DNA from: Accumulibacter sp.
GTDB lineage: Bacteria; Pseudomonadota; Gammaproteobacteria; Burkholderiales; Rhodocyclaceae
Assembly (NCBI GenBank): GCA_024235695.1
Contig: JACKLX010000003.1
Coordinates: 186,001-250,000 of the forward strand
Direction of reading: 5' to 3'
DNA length: 64,000 nucleotides
Notes under the pieces: generated by a model
Told to the model about the DNA's origin: nothing
What the model saw: the letters and a program-made list of their open reading frames with translations, nothing else
Database searches by the model: none
In this document: piece after piece, positions 30,875 through 40,636 of the stretch
Layout of the letters: each line of letters starts with the position of its first letter
Numbering within the stretch: the first letter of the stretch is position 1
Program-made: the position numbers and the translations under genes

Positions 30875-31651
30875 TCAGCGGTTGGTGAAGGTGGCCTTGC
30901 GTTTTTCGACGAAAGCCGTCATTCCTTCCTTCTGATCGTCGAGCGCGAAAGCCGAATGGAAAGCACGGCGCTCGAACAGCAGGCCCTCGCCAAGTGAGCT
31001 CTCGTAGGACCGGTTGATGCATTCCTTGATCATCATCACCACCGGCAGCGAGAAGCCGGCGATCCGGGTGGCTGTCGACATCGCTTCCTCGAGGAGCTTG
31101 TCGGCCGGGACGACGCGCGACACCAGGCCAGCGCGTTCGGCCTCAACAGCGTCGATGTTGCGCGAGGCGAGACACATTTCCATCGCCTTGGCCTTGGAAA
31201 TGGCGCGCGGCAGGCGTTGCGTGCCACCTGCGCCGGGCAGGATGCCGAGACGGACTTCAGGTTGGCCAAACTGCGCGCTGTCGGCGGCGAGGATGATGTC
31301 GCACATCATCGCCAGTTCACAGCCACCGCCAAGGGCGTAGCCGGCAACGGCGGCAATGACCGGTTTGCGGCAGTTCTTGACGCCCTCCCAGTTGCGGGTG
31401 ATGAAGTCGCCCTTGTAGGCGTCCATGTAGGACAGTGACTGCATCACCGTGATGTCGGCGCCGGCGGCAAAGGCCTTGTCCGAGCCGGTGATGACGATCG
31501 CGCCGATGTTCTCGTCGGCCTCGAAGCCGGCAAGCGCGCTGCCGAGTTCGTCCATCAACTCATCGTTGAGAGCGTTCAGCTGCTTGGGGCGGTTGAGAGT
31601 GATCAGGCCGACTTTTCCGCGGACTTCGGCGATGATGTTGACGTAGCTCAT
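30875..31651 (-). CDS. Enoyl-CoA hydratase/isomerase
   Basis: This crotonase-fold enzyme of 258 residues hydrates trans-2-enoyl-CoA to (S)-3-hydroxyacyl-CoA. The oxyanion-hole segment [19 protein letters not shown] and the catalytic segment [22 protein letters not shown], with the two acidic residues usual for hydratases, are present. The ATG at 31651 has GGAGAT upstream, and the length is exactly the usual one. It lies in a PHA-related region, 307 bases downstream of the PhaC-like gene on the same strand, and could supply or remove enoyl-CoA intermediates of PHA monomers. Confidence 0.92.
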   Translation of the reverse strand: MSYVNIIAEVRGKVGLITLNRPKQLNALNDELMDELGSALAGFEADENIGAIVITGSDKAFAAGADITVMQSLSYMDAYKGDFITRNWEGVKNCRKPVIAAVAGYALGGGCELAMMCDIILAADSAQFGQPEVRLGILPGAGGTQRLPRAISKAKAMEMCLASRNIDAVEAERAGLVSRVVPADKLLEEAMSTATRIAGFSLPVVMMIKECINRSYESSLGEGLLFERRAFHSAFALDDQKEGMTAFVEKRKATFTNR

Positions 31652-31958
31652 GGGGGAAATCTCCAGACTCAAGATGAATGGGTTCAGGCGTCCGCGATCA
31701 CCGCGGATGCTCCTGCTGTTTGATGGGCTTGTGTTGCGCGCTTGGCGCGACCGCCATCATGAACGATTCTGGCCAGCGCTGCCTGACGCGGTGTGTTGCC
31801 GTGGTCGCCCGCTGGCAGAATCGTCGGGCCCAGCAAGCACGGCCGGTCCGGACGGAGGGCGTCCGGCCGGCGCGCGACGGGCGGCACATCAGCCGGCGAT
31901 CATGGCGCAACCATCGACTCGACGGCAGCGTACAGGATCTCCGGCTTGCTCCTGTCGG
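31652..31958. other. Intergenic stretch between PhaC-like gene and enoyl-CoA hydratase gene
   Basis: No gene is seen in these 307 bases. A short hairpin TCCGCG-ATCAC-CGCGGA is present at 31690-31706 without a T-run. The upstream PhaC-like gene and the downstream hydratase gene share a strand, so this may hold a promoter for the hydratase, but none is obvious. Confidence 0.4.
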
Positions 31959-33425
31959 TCAGGAGATGTCCATCTGGAACCTGACCGGACCGCGGGCGGC
32001 CTTGCCGTTGGCGTCGGTGAATTCACCGGTAACCGGTGCCTTCTTGCCGTAAGGACTGGTCAGGATGGCGACGTGGCCGCCGTAGAAGGCAACCGACTCG
32101 AGGCCATCCCAGCCCTCCAGGAACTTGTTGCCAGCAGTGGCGCAAGCCGGCGTCACCAGGTCGTCCTTGATCGCGTAGTTCTGGTACCAGGGCACCTTCA
32201 GGTCGATCAGGCTCTTGATGTTCAACGGCTTGTCGAACAGCTTGACCGGCAGCGTGCCATCGTCGGCAATCGGATCCTGGAACGTGTGCGAGCTCATGTT
32301 GGCAATCGCCAGCGGCAGGTGCACGCGTTCCTTGAGCAGCCAGCGGAACAGTGCGGCGGGTGTCTTGCCGGGGTTCATGCCGGTGGCACGCTGCAGCGAT
32401 GCCTGATCGAGGACCTTGACCAGTGGCGTTTCGCGGTCGATGGCGACAAAGCGCATGCCGAGGCTCAGCAGGTAGCCATTGGCGACCTTGTTGCCGCTTG
32501 GCAGGGTGGTGGTGATGAAGTCGTGGTGCATCGTCGGCATGCCACTGATGGCATCGCTGTAGGTGCCGTCAACCGGCGTCACGTTGGTGATCAGGGCGTC
32601 GCAGACGTCCTGCAGCTTGCCGGAGAGGATGTTCATCATGCAGATGTAGCCGCCCTGGCAGGTTCCGTTCAGGGTGACCTTCTTGCCGTCGTTGAGCTCC
32701 ATGACCTTGGCGCAGAGTTCGCGCGTCTGCTCGCAGTCCTGCTCGGGCGTCATGGTCTGCACCTTCTCGGTGGTCATGATGTCCTTGACGACGCGGACGT
32801 AGGTCGGAATGCCCTCATTGGCGAACGAGTGGCTGTAGCTCTTGTTCTCGAACGGCAGGAACGCCAGGATGTGCACGCCGAGCATGTACGGCGGGACGAG
32901 AACGACCGGCTTCAGATCCTTGCGGACCTCGACGCCTTCCTTCAGCGGCAGCACCTGATAAAGCTCGAAGGCGTCCGTTTCATGCACCAGCTTGTAGTTG
33001 GGGGTGTCGAAATGAAAGCCGAACTCGTCGCCGATGGCCTCGATCTGTTCATTGAAGTTGGAGACCGCTTCCATGATTTCGGCTTCGCGGCGCATGTAGC
33101 CACCGAGTTTCTCCCCGTCGGCCTTGAGGATCGTGTTGAGGTAGGCGCGCGTGCCTTCTTCGATCTGGTCGAAAGCGTAGTCGGCCATTTTCTCCTGCAT
33201 TCCGGCGGCGCCCTTGCGGGCCAGGCCGACGTTGTGTTCGACTACCTCGAAGGCCTCCAGCATGCTCAGCGGGTTGTCGCGTGCGGCGCTCATGGCGATA
33301 TGGGCGGCAATGAACAGATTGTCATTGAACTCGCCGACTTCGCGATTCGAAGCGCGCATCATTGCCAGCATGTACCTCCACCAACTCGTGGTGAAATCCG
33401 GCATTTCCCTCAGCAGTGCATACAT
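31959..33425 (-). CDS. PhaC-like alpha/beta hydrolase with cysteine nucleophile
   Basis: The product has 488 residues. It has the PHA-synthase-type nucleophile box NGTCQGGYI (Cys256), where most hydrolases have Ser. The later segment VPWYQNYAIKDDLVTPA holds the probable acid, and FYGGHVAILTSP the histidine, so a Cys-Asp-His triad as in PhaC is likely. The N-terminal 150 residues differ from class I PhaC. Sequence similarity to classical synthases is low outside these motifs, and related proteins are inconsistently named in databases. The ATG at 33425 has GGAG seven bases upstream; a TTG two codons earlier also opens the frame. It neighbours an enoyl-CoA hydratase gene and is divergent from an acyl-CoA ligase gene. 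Confidence 0.78.
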   Translation of the reverse strand: MYALLREMPDFTTSWWRYMLAMMRASNREVGEFNDNLFIAAHIAMSAARDNPLSMLEAFEVVEHNVGLARKGAAGMQEKMADYAFDQIEEGTRAYLNTILKADGEKLGGYMRREAEIMEAVSNFNEQIEAIGDEFGFHFDTPNYKLVHETDAFELYQVLPLKEGVEVRKDLKPVVLVPPYMLGVHILAFLPFENKSYSHSFANEGIPTYVRVVKDIMTTEKVQTMTPEQDCEQTRELCAKVMELNDGKKVTLNGTCQGGYICMMNILSGKLQDVCDALITNVTPVDGTYSDAISGMPTMHHDFITTTLPSGNKVANGYLLSLGMRFVAIDRETPLVKVLDQASLQRATGMNPGKTPAALFRWLLKERVHLPLAIANMSSHTFQDPIADDGTLPVKLFDKPLNIKSLIDLKVPWYQNYAIKDDLVTPACATAGNKFLEGWDGLESVAFYGGHVAILTSPYGKKAPVTGEFTDANGKAARGPVRFQMDIS

Positions 33426-34268
33426 TTTCAATCTCCAACAATTGAGTGAGTCAAAACGGGCCAGCCCGGCAGGGGCGACCCACGATTACCTCGGCATCGC
33501 GAGAAGTCCCGATGGGCGGACTCCTCGCGAAAAGAAATCAGTCGGGCGGCGCTGTTCGCTAGCCGGGCGAGCCTTGCGCAGCGGAGCCCCTGTCGGTCGC
33601 CTCGGGCAAGCGCCAGCGCACCGGCGATCACGGGTCGGCGCCGCCCAAGAGCGCCGGCTGGCCAACGCCGTCGTCCTCGCGTCGTCCCTGCAGCGTAGCG
33701 ACCAAGCACCGACAAGACCCCTGATCCAGAACCACGGGCAGGGCGACATGCCTTGCCTCCGGTCGCCGACGCGAAGCGAGTCGGCATGAACCACCCGGCG
33801 GCCAGTCTTTCCGCACCGCACAATTCATTCTACTCCTCCGGGTAGGAATTGTTTACCCCTTTAGTCGCAACGGGAAGGATTCTTTTGCGGCTCGTCAAAA
33901 GGGTAGCAAAAAGGAGCGTTCCGATGCGCGTGGCAGCTCCTGACCGGCCTTGTCAGGGCGGCGCGTGGCTCGGCGAGCAAGTGGCCCGGGCTTTGCGCCA
34001 AGCTTCGCACTGACGTTGTATAGTACGGGTATGTTGCGCTGCGATGGGCGATGCCTGCCGTCGGCGGGTAGTCGAGGAGCCGCCTCGCGGGGTCCGGCTT
34101 GTCGACCAGCAAGGCGCGATGGGGGCGTTCAAACGGCCGCCATGGCTGGCGGCGAACGCGCCAGCCGCGCCGCTCATCGGGCAGGTGCCGGGACTCGATC
34201 AACCAGCAGGCATACTGCATACGGCGACCGGCCGCGCAGCGATTTGGTCGCATGAAGGGGAGGAAAAA
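33426..34268. other. Large divergent intergenic region
   Basis: These 843 bases separate the PhaC-like gene from the acyl-CoA ligase gene. Long open frames cross it on both strands but have the Arg/Pro/Ala composition of non-coding high-GC DNA. A relatively AT-rich block around 33825-33905 contains GGGTA-N9-TACCC, an inverted repeat that could be an operator. TATAGT at 34019-34024 is a candidate -10 toward the ligase. I see no RNA gene that I can support. Confidence 0.45.
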
Positions 34269-35807
34269 ATGTTGCAACTCGCGACGCTCATCAGACATCA
34301 CGCCCAGTTCCGGCCCGGTCAGGTCGCCGTCGTTTTCGAGAACGAGCGGCTCACCTGGCAACAGTTCGACGAGCGCGTCCGACGTTGCGCGCGCCTGTTG
34401 AGCTGGCTGGGTGTGCGCAAGGGCGATCGGGTGGCGACGGTGTTGTCCAATTGCCGCGAATTGCTCGAAGTCTACTGGGCGGTGCCGTCGATCGGCGCGG
34501 TACTGGTTCCCTTGAGCCCCTTGCTGATGCCCTCGGGTCTGGCCAGCCTGCTGCGCGATTCGGGAGCACGCTGTGTCATCTCGCAGAAGGCAATGGCGCC
34601 GGTGCTCGATCAGGCGCGCCAGGAGCTGCCCGGTCTGGCCGCCGAGCGGGTCTTGATGGTCGACGGTGCGAACGGCGATTACCCGGCGTACGCGTCGCTG
34701 CTCAAGACCTGCCCGGAAGGTGAGGTCGAGGCCCCGGCACTGTGCTCCGACGACCTCTTCAACATCATGTATACCAGCGGTACGACCGGCCTGCCGAAAG
34801 GCATCATGCACAGTCACTTCGTCCGTTCGATGTACGCGACCCTGTTTGCTTCGGCCTGGCGGATGAGCCCCGAATCGGTGGTGTTGCATACCGGTGCGAT
34901 CGTCTTCAACGGCGCGTTCGTGACCCTCATGCCGTGTTTCTACCTCGGCGCGCGCTACGTCCTGCAGCGGCAGTTCGATGCCGAAGAGGCGATCGAGACG
35001 ATCGCCCGCGAGCGCGTCACGCACACCATGATGGTGCCGGCGCAGATCATTGCCGTGCTCAATGCGCCGAATTTCTCGCCCGAGAAGCTCGCTTCGCTGC
35101 AGATGATCCTGTCGCTCGGCGCGCCCCTGTACCAGGAGCACAAGGATCTGCTGAACAGCCTGCTGCCCGACCGATTCTACGAACTCTACGGGCTCACCGA
35201 AGGATTCTGGACGATTCTTGACCGGACGCAATCGGTCCGAAAATCGGGTTCGGTCGGATCACCGCCGTGTTTCTACGAAATGCGCATCGTCCGCGAGGAC
35301 GGCAGCGACGCGCGGACCGGCGACGTCGGCGAGATCGTCGGCCGCGGACCTTCGCTGATGGGCGGCTACTACGGCCGCCCCGACCTGAGCGCGCAGGCGC
35401 TGCGCGACGGTTGGCTGTTCACCGGCGATCTTGGCTACACCGACGGCGAAGGCTACCTCTATCTGGTCGACCGCAAGAAGGACATGATCGACAGTGGTGG
35501 CGTCAAGATCTATCCGCGCGACGTCGAAGAGGTCGCCGCGCGCCACCCGGCGGTCAGGGAAGTCGCGGTGTTCGGCGTCGCGCACGAGAAGTGGGGCGAG
35601 ACACCGGTCGCTGCGGTGATCCTCCGGGCCGGTGCGTCGGTCAGCGCCGACCAGTTGCGCGAGTGGATCAACGAACGTGTCGGCGCCCGTTACCAGCGTC
35701 TGCACGCGCTGCAGATCATGGACGACTTTCCGCGCAACGCCGCCGGCAAGACGCTCAAGCGGGAGATGCGTGACGCCTATCAGGCAGCGGCCGGCGACAG
35801 TCGCTGA
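34269..35807 (+). CDS. AMP-forming acyl-CoA synthetase (AMP-binding enzyme)
   Basis: The product has 512 residues and activates a carboxylic acid to its CoA thioester via an acyl-adenylate. The ATP-binding motif YTSGTTGLPKGIMHSH, the LYGLTEG motif, the hinge region TGDLGYTDGEGYLYLVDRKKDMI and the C-terminal catalytic lysine in NAAGKTLKREM are all present. The length and order match medium- or long-chain acyl-CoA ligases; chain-length specificity cannot be read. The ATG at 34269 has a strong GGGGAGGA upstream; the open frame continues before it, but that part is not family-like. Its position beside PHA genes suggests supply of acyl-CoA precursors. Confidence 0.93.
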   Translation: MLQLATLIRHHAQFRPGQVAVVFENERLTWQQFDERVRRCARLLSWLGVRKGDRVATVLSNCRELLEVYWAVPSIGAVLVPLSPLLMPSGLASLLRDSGARCVISQKAMAPVLDQARQELPGLAAERVLMVDGANGDYPAYASLLKTCPEGEVEAPALCSDDLFNIMYTSGTTGLPKGIMHSHFVRSMYATLFASAWRMSPESVVLHTGAIVFNGAFVTLMPCFYLGARYVLQRQFDAEEAIETIARERVTHTMMVPAQIIAVLNAPNFSPEKLASLQMILSLGAPLYQEHKDLLNSLLPDRFYELYGLTEGFWTILDRTQSVRKSGSVGSPPCFYEMRIVREDGSDARTGDVGEIVGRGPSLMGGYYGRPDLSAQALRDGWLFTGDLGYTDGEGYLYLVDRKKDMIDSGGVKIYPRDVEEVAARHPAVREVAVFGVAHEKWGETPVAAVILRAGASVSADQLREWINERVGARYQRLHALQIMDDFPRNAAGKTLKREMRDAYQAAAGDSR

Positions 35808-35898
35808 ACGGTAGCCAGGCGGCCGGTTCTTCTTGCCGGCAGCGGCCTGCCCAGGGGTGGCGAGGTCAGGCCTGTCGCGCGCCATCCGTCGCTGTCGC

Positions 35899-37861
35899 CT
35901 ACTGTTTCAGGACGTAGGTTCCGGGGCTGTCGCAGAGCGGCGGGTAGCCCTTGTCGGGCGCGCCCATGGCAGGCGGCGCGGTGCGGCCCGACGAGTGCGC
36001 TGCAAGCCATTGCTGCCAGGCGGGCCACCACGAGCCCTCGGATTTCGGCGTGCGGGCTTTCCAGGTTTCCGGGTCGATGCAGCGGTCGCCTTCGTGGCAG
36101 ACGCTGAGCTGGTACGAGCGGTGCGGGTGGCCGGGTTCGTTGACGATGCCGACGTTGTGGCCGCCGCTGGTCAGGACGAAGGTCAGCTCGGTGGCGTCAC
36201 TCTGCAGGTGGAGCTTGTACACCGAGTGCCAGGGGGCGACGTGGTCAGTCACGGCGGCAACGGCAAAGATCGGGCAATGGATGTTGCTGATCGAGATGGC
36301 GCGGCCTTCGACCATGTACTTGCCCTCGAACAGCTCGTTGTTTACGTACAGGCGGCGCAGCAGCTCGGAGTGCTGGCGATACGGCATGCGCGTACCGTCG
36401 GCGTTCCATGCCATCAGGTCGAACATCGGTTCGCGATGGCCCAGGTAGTACTCGCGGACCATCTTCGACCAGATCAGGTCGGCAGACTTGAGCACCTGAA
36501 AACCGCCCGAGACCTGTTTGTGATCGAGGTAGCCTTTCTGCCACATCATGTCTTCGAGCAGCGTCACTTCGCTGGCGTCCATGAAGACGTTGATTTCGCC
36601 GACTTCGGTGAAGTCGGTCATGGTCGTAGAACAAGGTGACGCTGGCCAGACGATCGTCGCCGTCCCTGGCCATTGCCGCCGCCGTGATGGTCAGCAGAAT
36701 GCCGCCCAGGCAATAACCGGCGGCGTGGATCTTGCGCCCGGGTTGCAGCTCGGAGATGACCTCGACAGCCGCCAGCGTGCCGTGTTTGCGGTAATCCTCC
36801 ATGCCCAGATTGCGGTGCTCCGGACCCGGGTTGAGCCACGAGACCATGTACACCGTATGGCCGTGGTCGACCAGGTACTTGACCAGCGAGTTGTGCGGCG
36901 AGAGGTCGAGGATGTAGTACTTCATCATCCACGCCGATTGCATCAGCACCGGTTCGCGCTGCACCGTGTCGGTGGTCGGCGAATACTGAATCAGTTCGAT
37001 CAGGTGATTGCGGTAGACCACCTTGCCAGGTGTGATCGCGAGGTTCTCGCCGACGCGGAAGGCCTGTACCCCGGCGGGCGGTTCGTCGCGCAGCGAGCGT
37101 TTGATGTCCTCGCCATAGTTGCTGGCGCCGCGCACCAGATTGGCTCCGCGCTCGTTGATCGTCGCTTCGGCGATCTCGGGGTTCAGGAAGGGGATGTTGC
37201 ACGGCGCCGTCATGTCGAGGACCTGGCGGGCGATGAAGGACACCGCGGCCTGACTGTGTTTCGAGATGCCGCGTACGTCGGTGGTCGCGTTGTGCCACCA
37301 CTGCTGATTGAGCAGGAAGCCCTGGTAGATGACGTTATAGGGAAAACGCTGCCAGCCGGGATGGTCGAAACGATGGTCGCCGTGCAGCGGTTCGATGCAC
37401 GGCTCGGCGTTGCCGGTGATCGCCGAGGTCAGGGCGTAGCTGCCCAGGCGCATCGCCTTGCGCGTCGCCTTGGCGGCCAGTTGAAACTGTTTCCCGGGTG
37501 AGGAGCCAAGGTGCACCATCCAGTCGAGGTAGGCCATCGCCAGCGACGCTGGCGAAATGCCGCCGCTCAGCTGGCCGAGCGCGATATTGGTCATGCGGTC
37601 GATGTCTTCCAGCGCGTCGGAGTCGAGCAGGTGGCGATCGCTGAGGCGGCGCGACGGCGGCGGCGTGGCCGCCGCCGCTGCGCCAGGGCTGGCATAGGCA
37701 GCCGTTGACGGTGCGACGGGCGCCGCATCAACGGCTTTGTCAAGCCGTGGCTCGCTCGCCCGGGTGCGCCGTTTCGCCGGGGTGACGGTCGATGGCGTGA
37801 GCGGCGCGGCTGCGCCAGGCTCGATCGATGCTGGACTGGCTTCTTCGTGCTTGTCGACCAT
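35899..37861 (-). pseudogene. phaC: Class I-like PHA synthase gene disrupted by a single-base frameshift
   Basis: Two overlapping frames together encode one PhaC. The first (from the ATG at 37861) has an unusual Pro/Ala-rich N-terminus, the PhaC core and the nucleophile box AAGYCLGGILL (Cys near residue 384). It loses similarity after LASVTLFYD near 36623. The second frame resumes at 36621 with MTDFTEVGEINVF and carries the catalytic Asp (AVTDHVAPWHS) and His (TSGGHNVGIVNEP), ending at 35899. Skipping one C at 36622 would join them into a protein of about 653 residues. As the sequence stands, the triad is split across two peptides, so the gene would be inactive. A sequencing or assembly error is a real alternative, because both halves are otherwise well preserved. 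Confidence 0.85.
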
Positions 37862-38280
37862 GGTTCTCGTCTCCGTTCAATGCTGTCGCGTTCGTCAGCC
37901 TGTGACGGCAGGTGCCGCAGTCCGACAATGGATTTTAAGACAGCACGCGGGCAGCGGGCTGATCCAGGTCAACGCCAAGGGTACGCACGGCCCTGCTTGC
38001 TGTGCCGGGCGAGAGCGGAGACAGGGCAGAAGCTCGCACGGCGGTGGCGCCGCAGTGCTGCGCAGCGGTGGCTCGGCCCTGCCCGTCGGTCACTTCCGAG
38101 GCGCCACCGGGCGCGCCTCGTGCCTGCCGAGGATGGTCCCATCATTTTTGAGTGAATTGGTTGATCTTGTGGCCAATTATCGGCTTAGCATCGGCCGATG
38201 CCAAGCGACCCCGGCGCAAGCCAGCCGGGAACGCGATGCACCGATCCATTAGGCGACGTCCAGACTTGGGAGAGGGTCGT
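37862..38280. other. Divergent intergenic region between phaC and pot operon
   Basis: The region contains no gene. It holds a strong candidate operator for the pot operon at 38155-38183 (listed separately). TTTTTGAGTGAATTGG just before it makes this the most AT-rich part. The promoter of the frameshifted phaC must lie at the low-coordinate side, but I cannot define it. Confidence 0.45.
38155..38183 (+). promoter_or_regulatory. Candidate operator upstream of the pot operon, shared with the mocR promoter region
   Basis: AATTGGTT at 38155-38162 and TTGTGGCCAATT at 38167-38178, followed by ATCGG, recur in the same orientation just upstream of the MocR-type regulator gene. AATTGG and CCAATT also form an inverted repeat with a 12-base spacer. 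Confidence 0.5.
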
Positions 38281-39420
38281 ATGAGCCAGGCTGACCCCAG
38301 CGCTACCATTGCCACCAAGGCCGCACCGCATGTCTCGTTCCGCGGCACCCAGAAGACTTACGACGGCGAACATCTGATCGTCAGTGATCTGAACCTGGAC
38401 ATCCGCCGCGGCGAGTTTCTCACACTTCTCGGACCTTCCGGTTCCGGCAAGACGACCTGCCTCATGATGTTGGCCGGCTTCGAGACGCCCACCGCGGGGG
38501 AGATCAGGTTGGGCGACCAGGTGATCAACAAGGTGCCGCCGCACAAACGCAACATCGGCATGGTCTTCCAGAATTACGCGCTTTTCCCGCACATGACGGT
38601 CGCCGAGAACCTTCGCTTTCCACTGGCAGTGCGCAAGCTGCCGGCCGCCGAGATCGACGTCAAGGTCAAGAACGTACTGGAGATGGTGCGCCTGAGCGAA
38701 TTCTCGAGCCGCTACCCGCAGCAGCTTTCGGGTGGCCAGCAGCAGCGCATCGCCCTGGCGCGGGCGCTGGTCTTCGATCCCGAACTGGTGCTGATGGACG
38801 AACCCCTGGGGGCACTCGACAAACAGTTGCGCGAGCACATGCAGCTGGAAATCAAGCATATACACCAGACTCTTGGCGTGACCGTCGTTTTCGTCACTCA
38901 CGACCAGGGCGAGGCCCTGACCATGTCCGATCGCATCGCGGTTTTCGACGCGGGAATCATCCAGCAGATCGACAGCCCGGAGGCGCTCTATGAGCGCCCG
39001 GCGAACTCGTTTGTGGCCAGTTTCATTGGCGAAAACAATGCTTTGCACGGCACCGTCGAGTCGATCGACGGCGCCTTGTGCCGAGTGCGCCTCGACTGTG
39101 GCGCCGAAGTTGTGGCGCGTCCCGGTAACGTCGTTGGCGTGGGGGCGAGGACAATGCTCTCGGTGCGCCCGGAGCGGGCCTTCCTGGTCAGTGGCTCGGC
39201 GCCTTCGGTCAACCTCTTTTCAGGCGAGGTGAAGGAGGTGATCTATCTTGGCGACCACGTCCGTATTCGCCTTGACCTTGCCGGGAGCCACGACTTCACG
39301 GTCAAGACGCCGATCTCGCAACTCGACAAGAGCCTGCAGGCGGGCGACAACGTGCAGGTGGCCATGGACCCGGCGCATATTTCCGCACTCGATGCGGTCG
39401 TCGAGTCCACCGCGATGTAG
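38281..39420 (+). CDS. potA: Polyamine-type ABC transporter ATP-binding protein
   Basis: The 379-residue ATPase has Walker A LGPSGSGKTT, Q-loop VFQNYALFPHMTV, signature LSGGQQQRIALARAL, Walker B VLMDEPLGALD and the H-loop FVTHDQGEALTM. The C-terminal part (from about 260) is a TOBE-type regulatory domain, as in PotA. It is first in an operon followed by a binding protein and two permeases. A GGGAGAGG precedes the ATG; an upstream extension in the frame is not family-like. Polyamines or related cationic substrates are the best guess for the transporter. Confidence 0.92.
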   Translation: MSQADPSATIATKAAPHVSFRGTQKTYDGEHLIVSDLNLDIRRGEFLTLLGPSGSGKTTCLMMLAGFETPTAGEIRLGDQVINKVPPHKRNIGMVFQNYALFPHMTVAENLRFPLAVRKLPAAEIDVKVKNVLEMVRLSEFSSRYPQQLSGGQQQRIALARALVFDPELVLMDEPLGALDKQLREHMQLEIKHIHQTLGVTVVFVTHDQGEALTMSDRIAVFDAGIIQQIDSPEALYERPANSFVASFIGENNALHGTVESIDGALCRVRLDCGAEVVARPGNVVGVGARTMLSVRPERAFLVSGSAPSVNLFSGEVKEVIYLGDHVRIRLDLAGSHDFTVKTPISQLDKSLQAGDNVQVAMDPAHISALDAVVESTAM

Positions 39421-39523
39421 GCGGTAGCGTCGCTTCGCGCGGAGCAGACTCGTGGCGGCCAGGGGCGAGTCTGGCGAGTGGTAGAGACTGTAGCGAAAAT
39501 CAAAATCAACCGAGGAGACAAAG

Positions 39524-40564
39524 ATGAAACAGAAGCAATCGACGATGAAACTGCTGGCGCTGGCGGCCGGAATGCTGACGATCGGCGCGGCGCAGGCCGA
39601 TCTGACGGTGATCTCTTTTGGTGGCACCAACCAGAAAGCGCAGGTGAAGGCTTTTTACGAGCCCTTTACCAAGGAAACCAGGATCGCCATCGTGCAGGGC
39701 GAATACAACGGCGAGCAGGCCAAGATCAAGGCGATGGTCGACGCCAGGAACGTTACCTGGGACGTCGTCGAGGTCGAATCGCCCGAACTCGCGCGCGGCT
39801 GCGAGGAAGGCGTCTACGAGAAGCTTGATTACAGCAGGATTGGCAACAAGAAGGACTTCCTCGACTCGGCGATTCGGGAATGCGGTTTCGGCTTCTTCGT
39901 CTGGTCTACGGTGCTCGCCTACAACGCCGACAGCCTGAAAGTCGCGCCGACTTCGTGGAGCGATTTCTGGGATTTGAAGAAGTTTCCCGGCAAGCGTGGC
40001 ATGCGCAAAGGCGCCAAGTTCACACTCGAATTCGCGCTGATGGCCGACGGTGTCAAGCCCGCCGAGGTGTACAAGGTGCTCGGCACCAAGGCGGGTGTCG
40101 AGCGCGCATTCAAGAAGCTCGACCAGATCAAGCCGCATATCCAGTGGTGGGAAGCCGGCGCGCAGCCGCCACAGTTGCTTGCTTCCGGCGACGTGGTGAT
40201 GAGTTCTGCCTACAACGGCCGCATCGCCGCTGCCCAGCAGGAAGGCCGAAACCTCAAGATCGTCTGGACCGGCAACATCTACGACGTTGAATTCTTCGCT
40301 CTGCCAGTCGGTGTCACGCAGCGCGACGCGGCTTACAAGTTCCTGGCGACTGTCGGCAAGGCGGACAACCAGAAGGTCTACTCCAGCGAGATCCCCTACG
40401 GACCGACCAACCTCAAGGCGATGGCCCAGATCCCTGCGGCCGTTGCGGCCGAGTTGCCGACGGCGCCGGCCAACGCCAAGACCGCGGTGGCCAGCAATAC
40501 CTCGTTCTGGGTCGAACACGGCGAAGACCTCGAGCAGCGCTTCAACGCCTGGGCTGCCAGGTAG
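39524..40564 (+). CDS. potD: Polyamine-type ABC transporter substrate-binding protein
   Basis: The 346-residue protein begins with a signal peptide (MKQKQSTMKLLALAAGMLTIGAAQA) and is a type 2 periplasmic binding fold of the PotD/PotF group: LTVISFGGTNQKAQVKAFYEPF at the entry, VEVESPELARGCEEG and GVTQRDAAYKFLA later. It binds the substrate in the periplasm and delivers it to the permeases encoded downstream. Binding-pocket residues cannot be assigned confidently, so spermidine, putrescine or another cation is possible. It lies 103 bases after potA; a run of nine G after its stop might form an mRNA structure. Confidence 0.9.
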   Translation: MKQKQSTMKLLALAAGMLTIGAAQADLTVISFGGTNQKAQVKAFYEPFTKETRIAIVQGEYNGEQAKIKAMVDARNVTWDVVEVESPELARGCEEGVYEKLDYSRIGNKKDFLDSAIRECGFGFFVWSTVLAYNADSLKVAPTSWSDFWDLKKFPGKRGMRKGAKFTLEFALMADGVKPAEVYKVLGTKAGVERAFKKLDQIKPHIQWWEAGAQPPQLLASGDVVMSSAYNGRIAAAQQEGRNLKIVWTGNIYDVEFFALPVGVTQRDAAYKFLATVGKADNQKVYSSEIPYGPTNLKAMAQIPAAVAAELPTAPANAKTAVASNTSFWVEHGEDLEQRFNAWAAR

Positions 40565-40636
40565 AACGGACGCCTGCGGCATTTCCCCGGGGGGGGGTCG
40601 ATCTCCTCCGGGGTGGCTGACGGAAAGGAACGCAGG

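Noticed and set aside
33861-35231. A minus-strand open frame opposite the acyl-CoA ligase and the divergent intergenic region
   Set aside because: It has no family features and no ribosome site, and it overlaps the ligase gene on the other strand.
40589-40597. Run of nine G after potD
   Set aside because: It could mark phase variation, but it lies in a noncoding gap between potD and potB and no frame depends on it.
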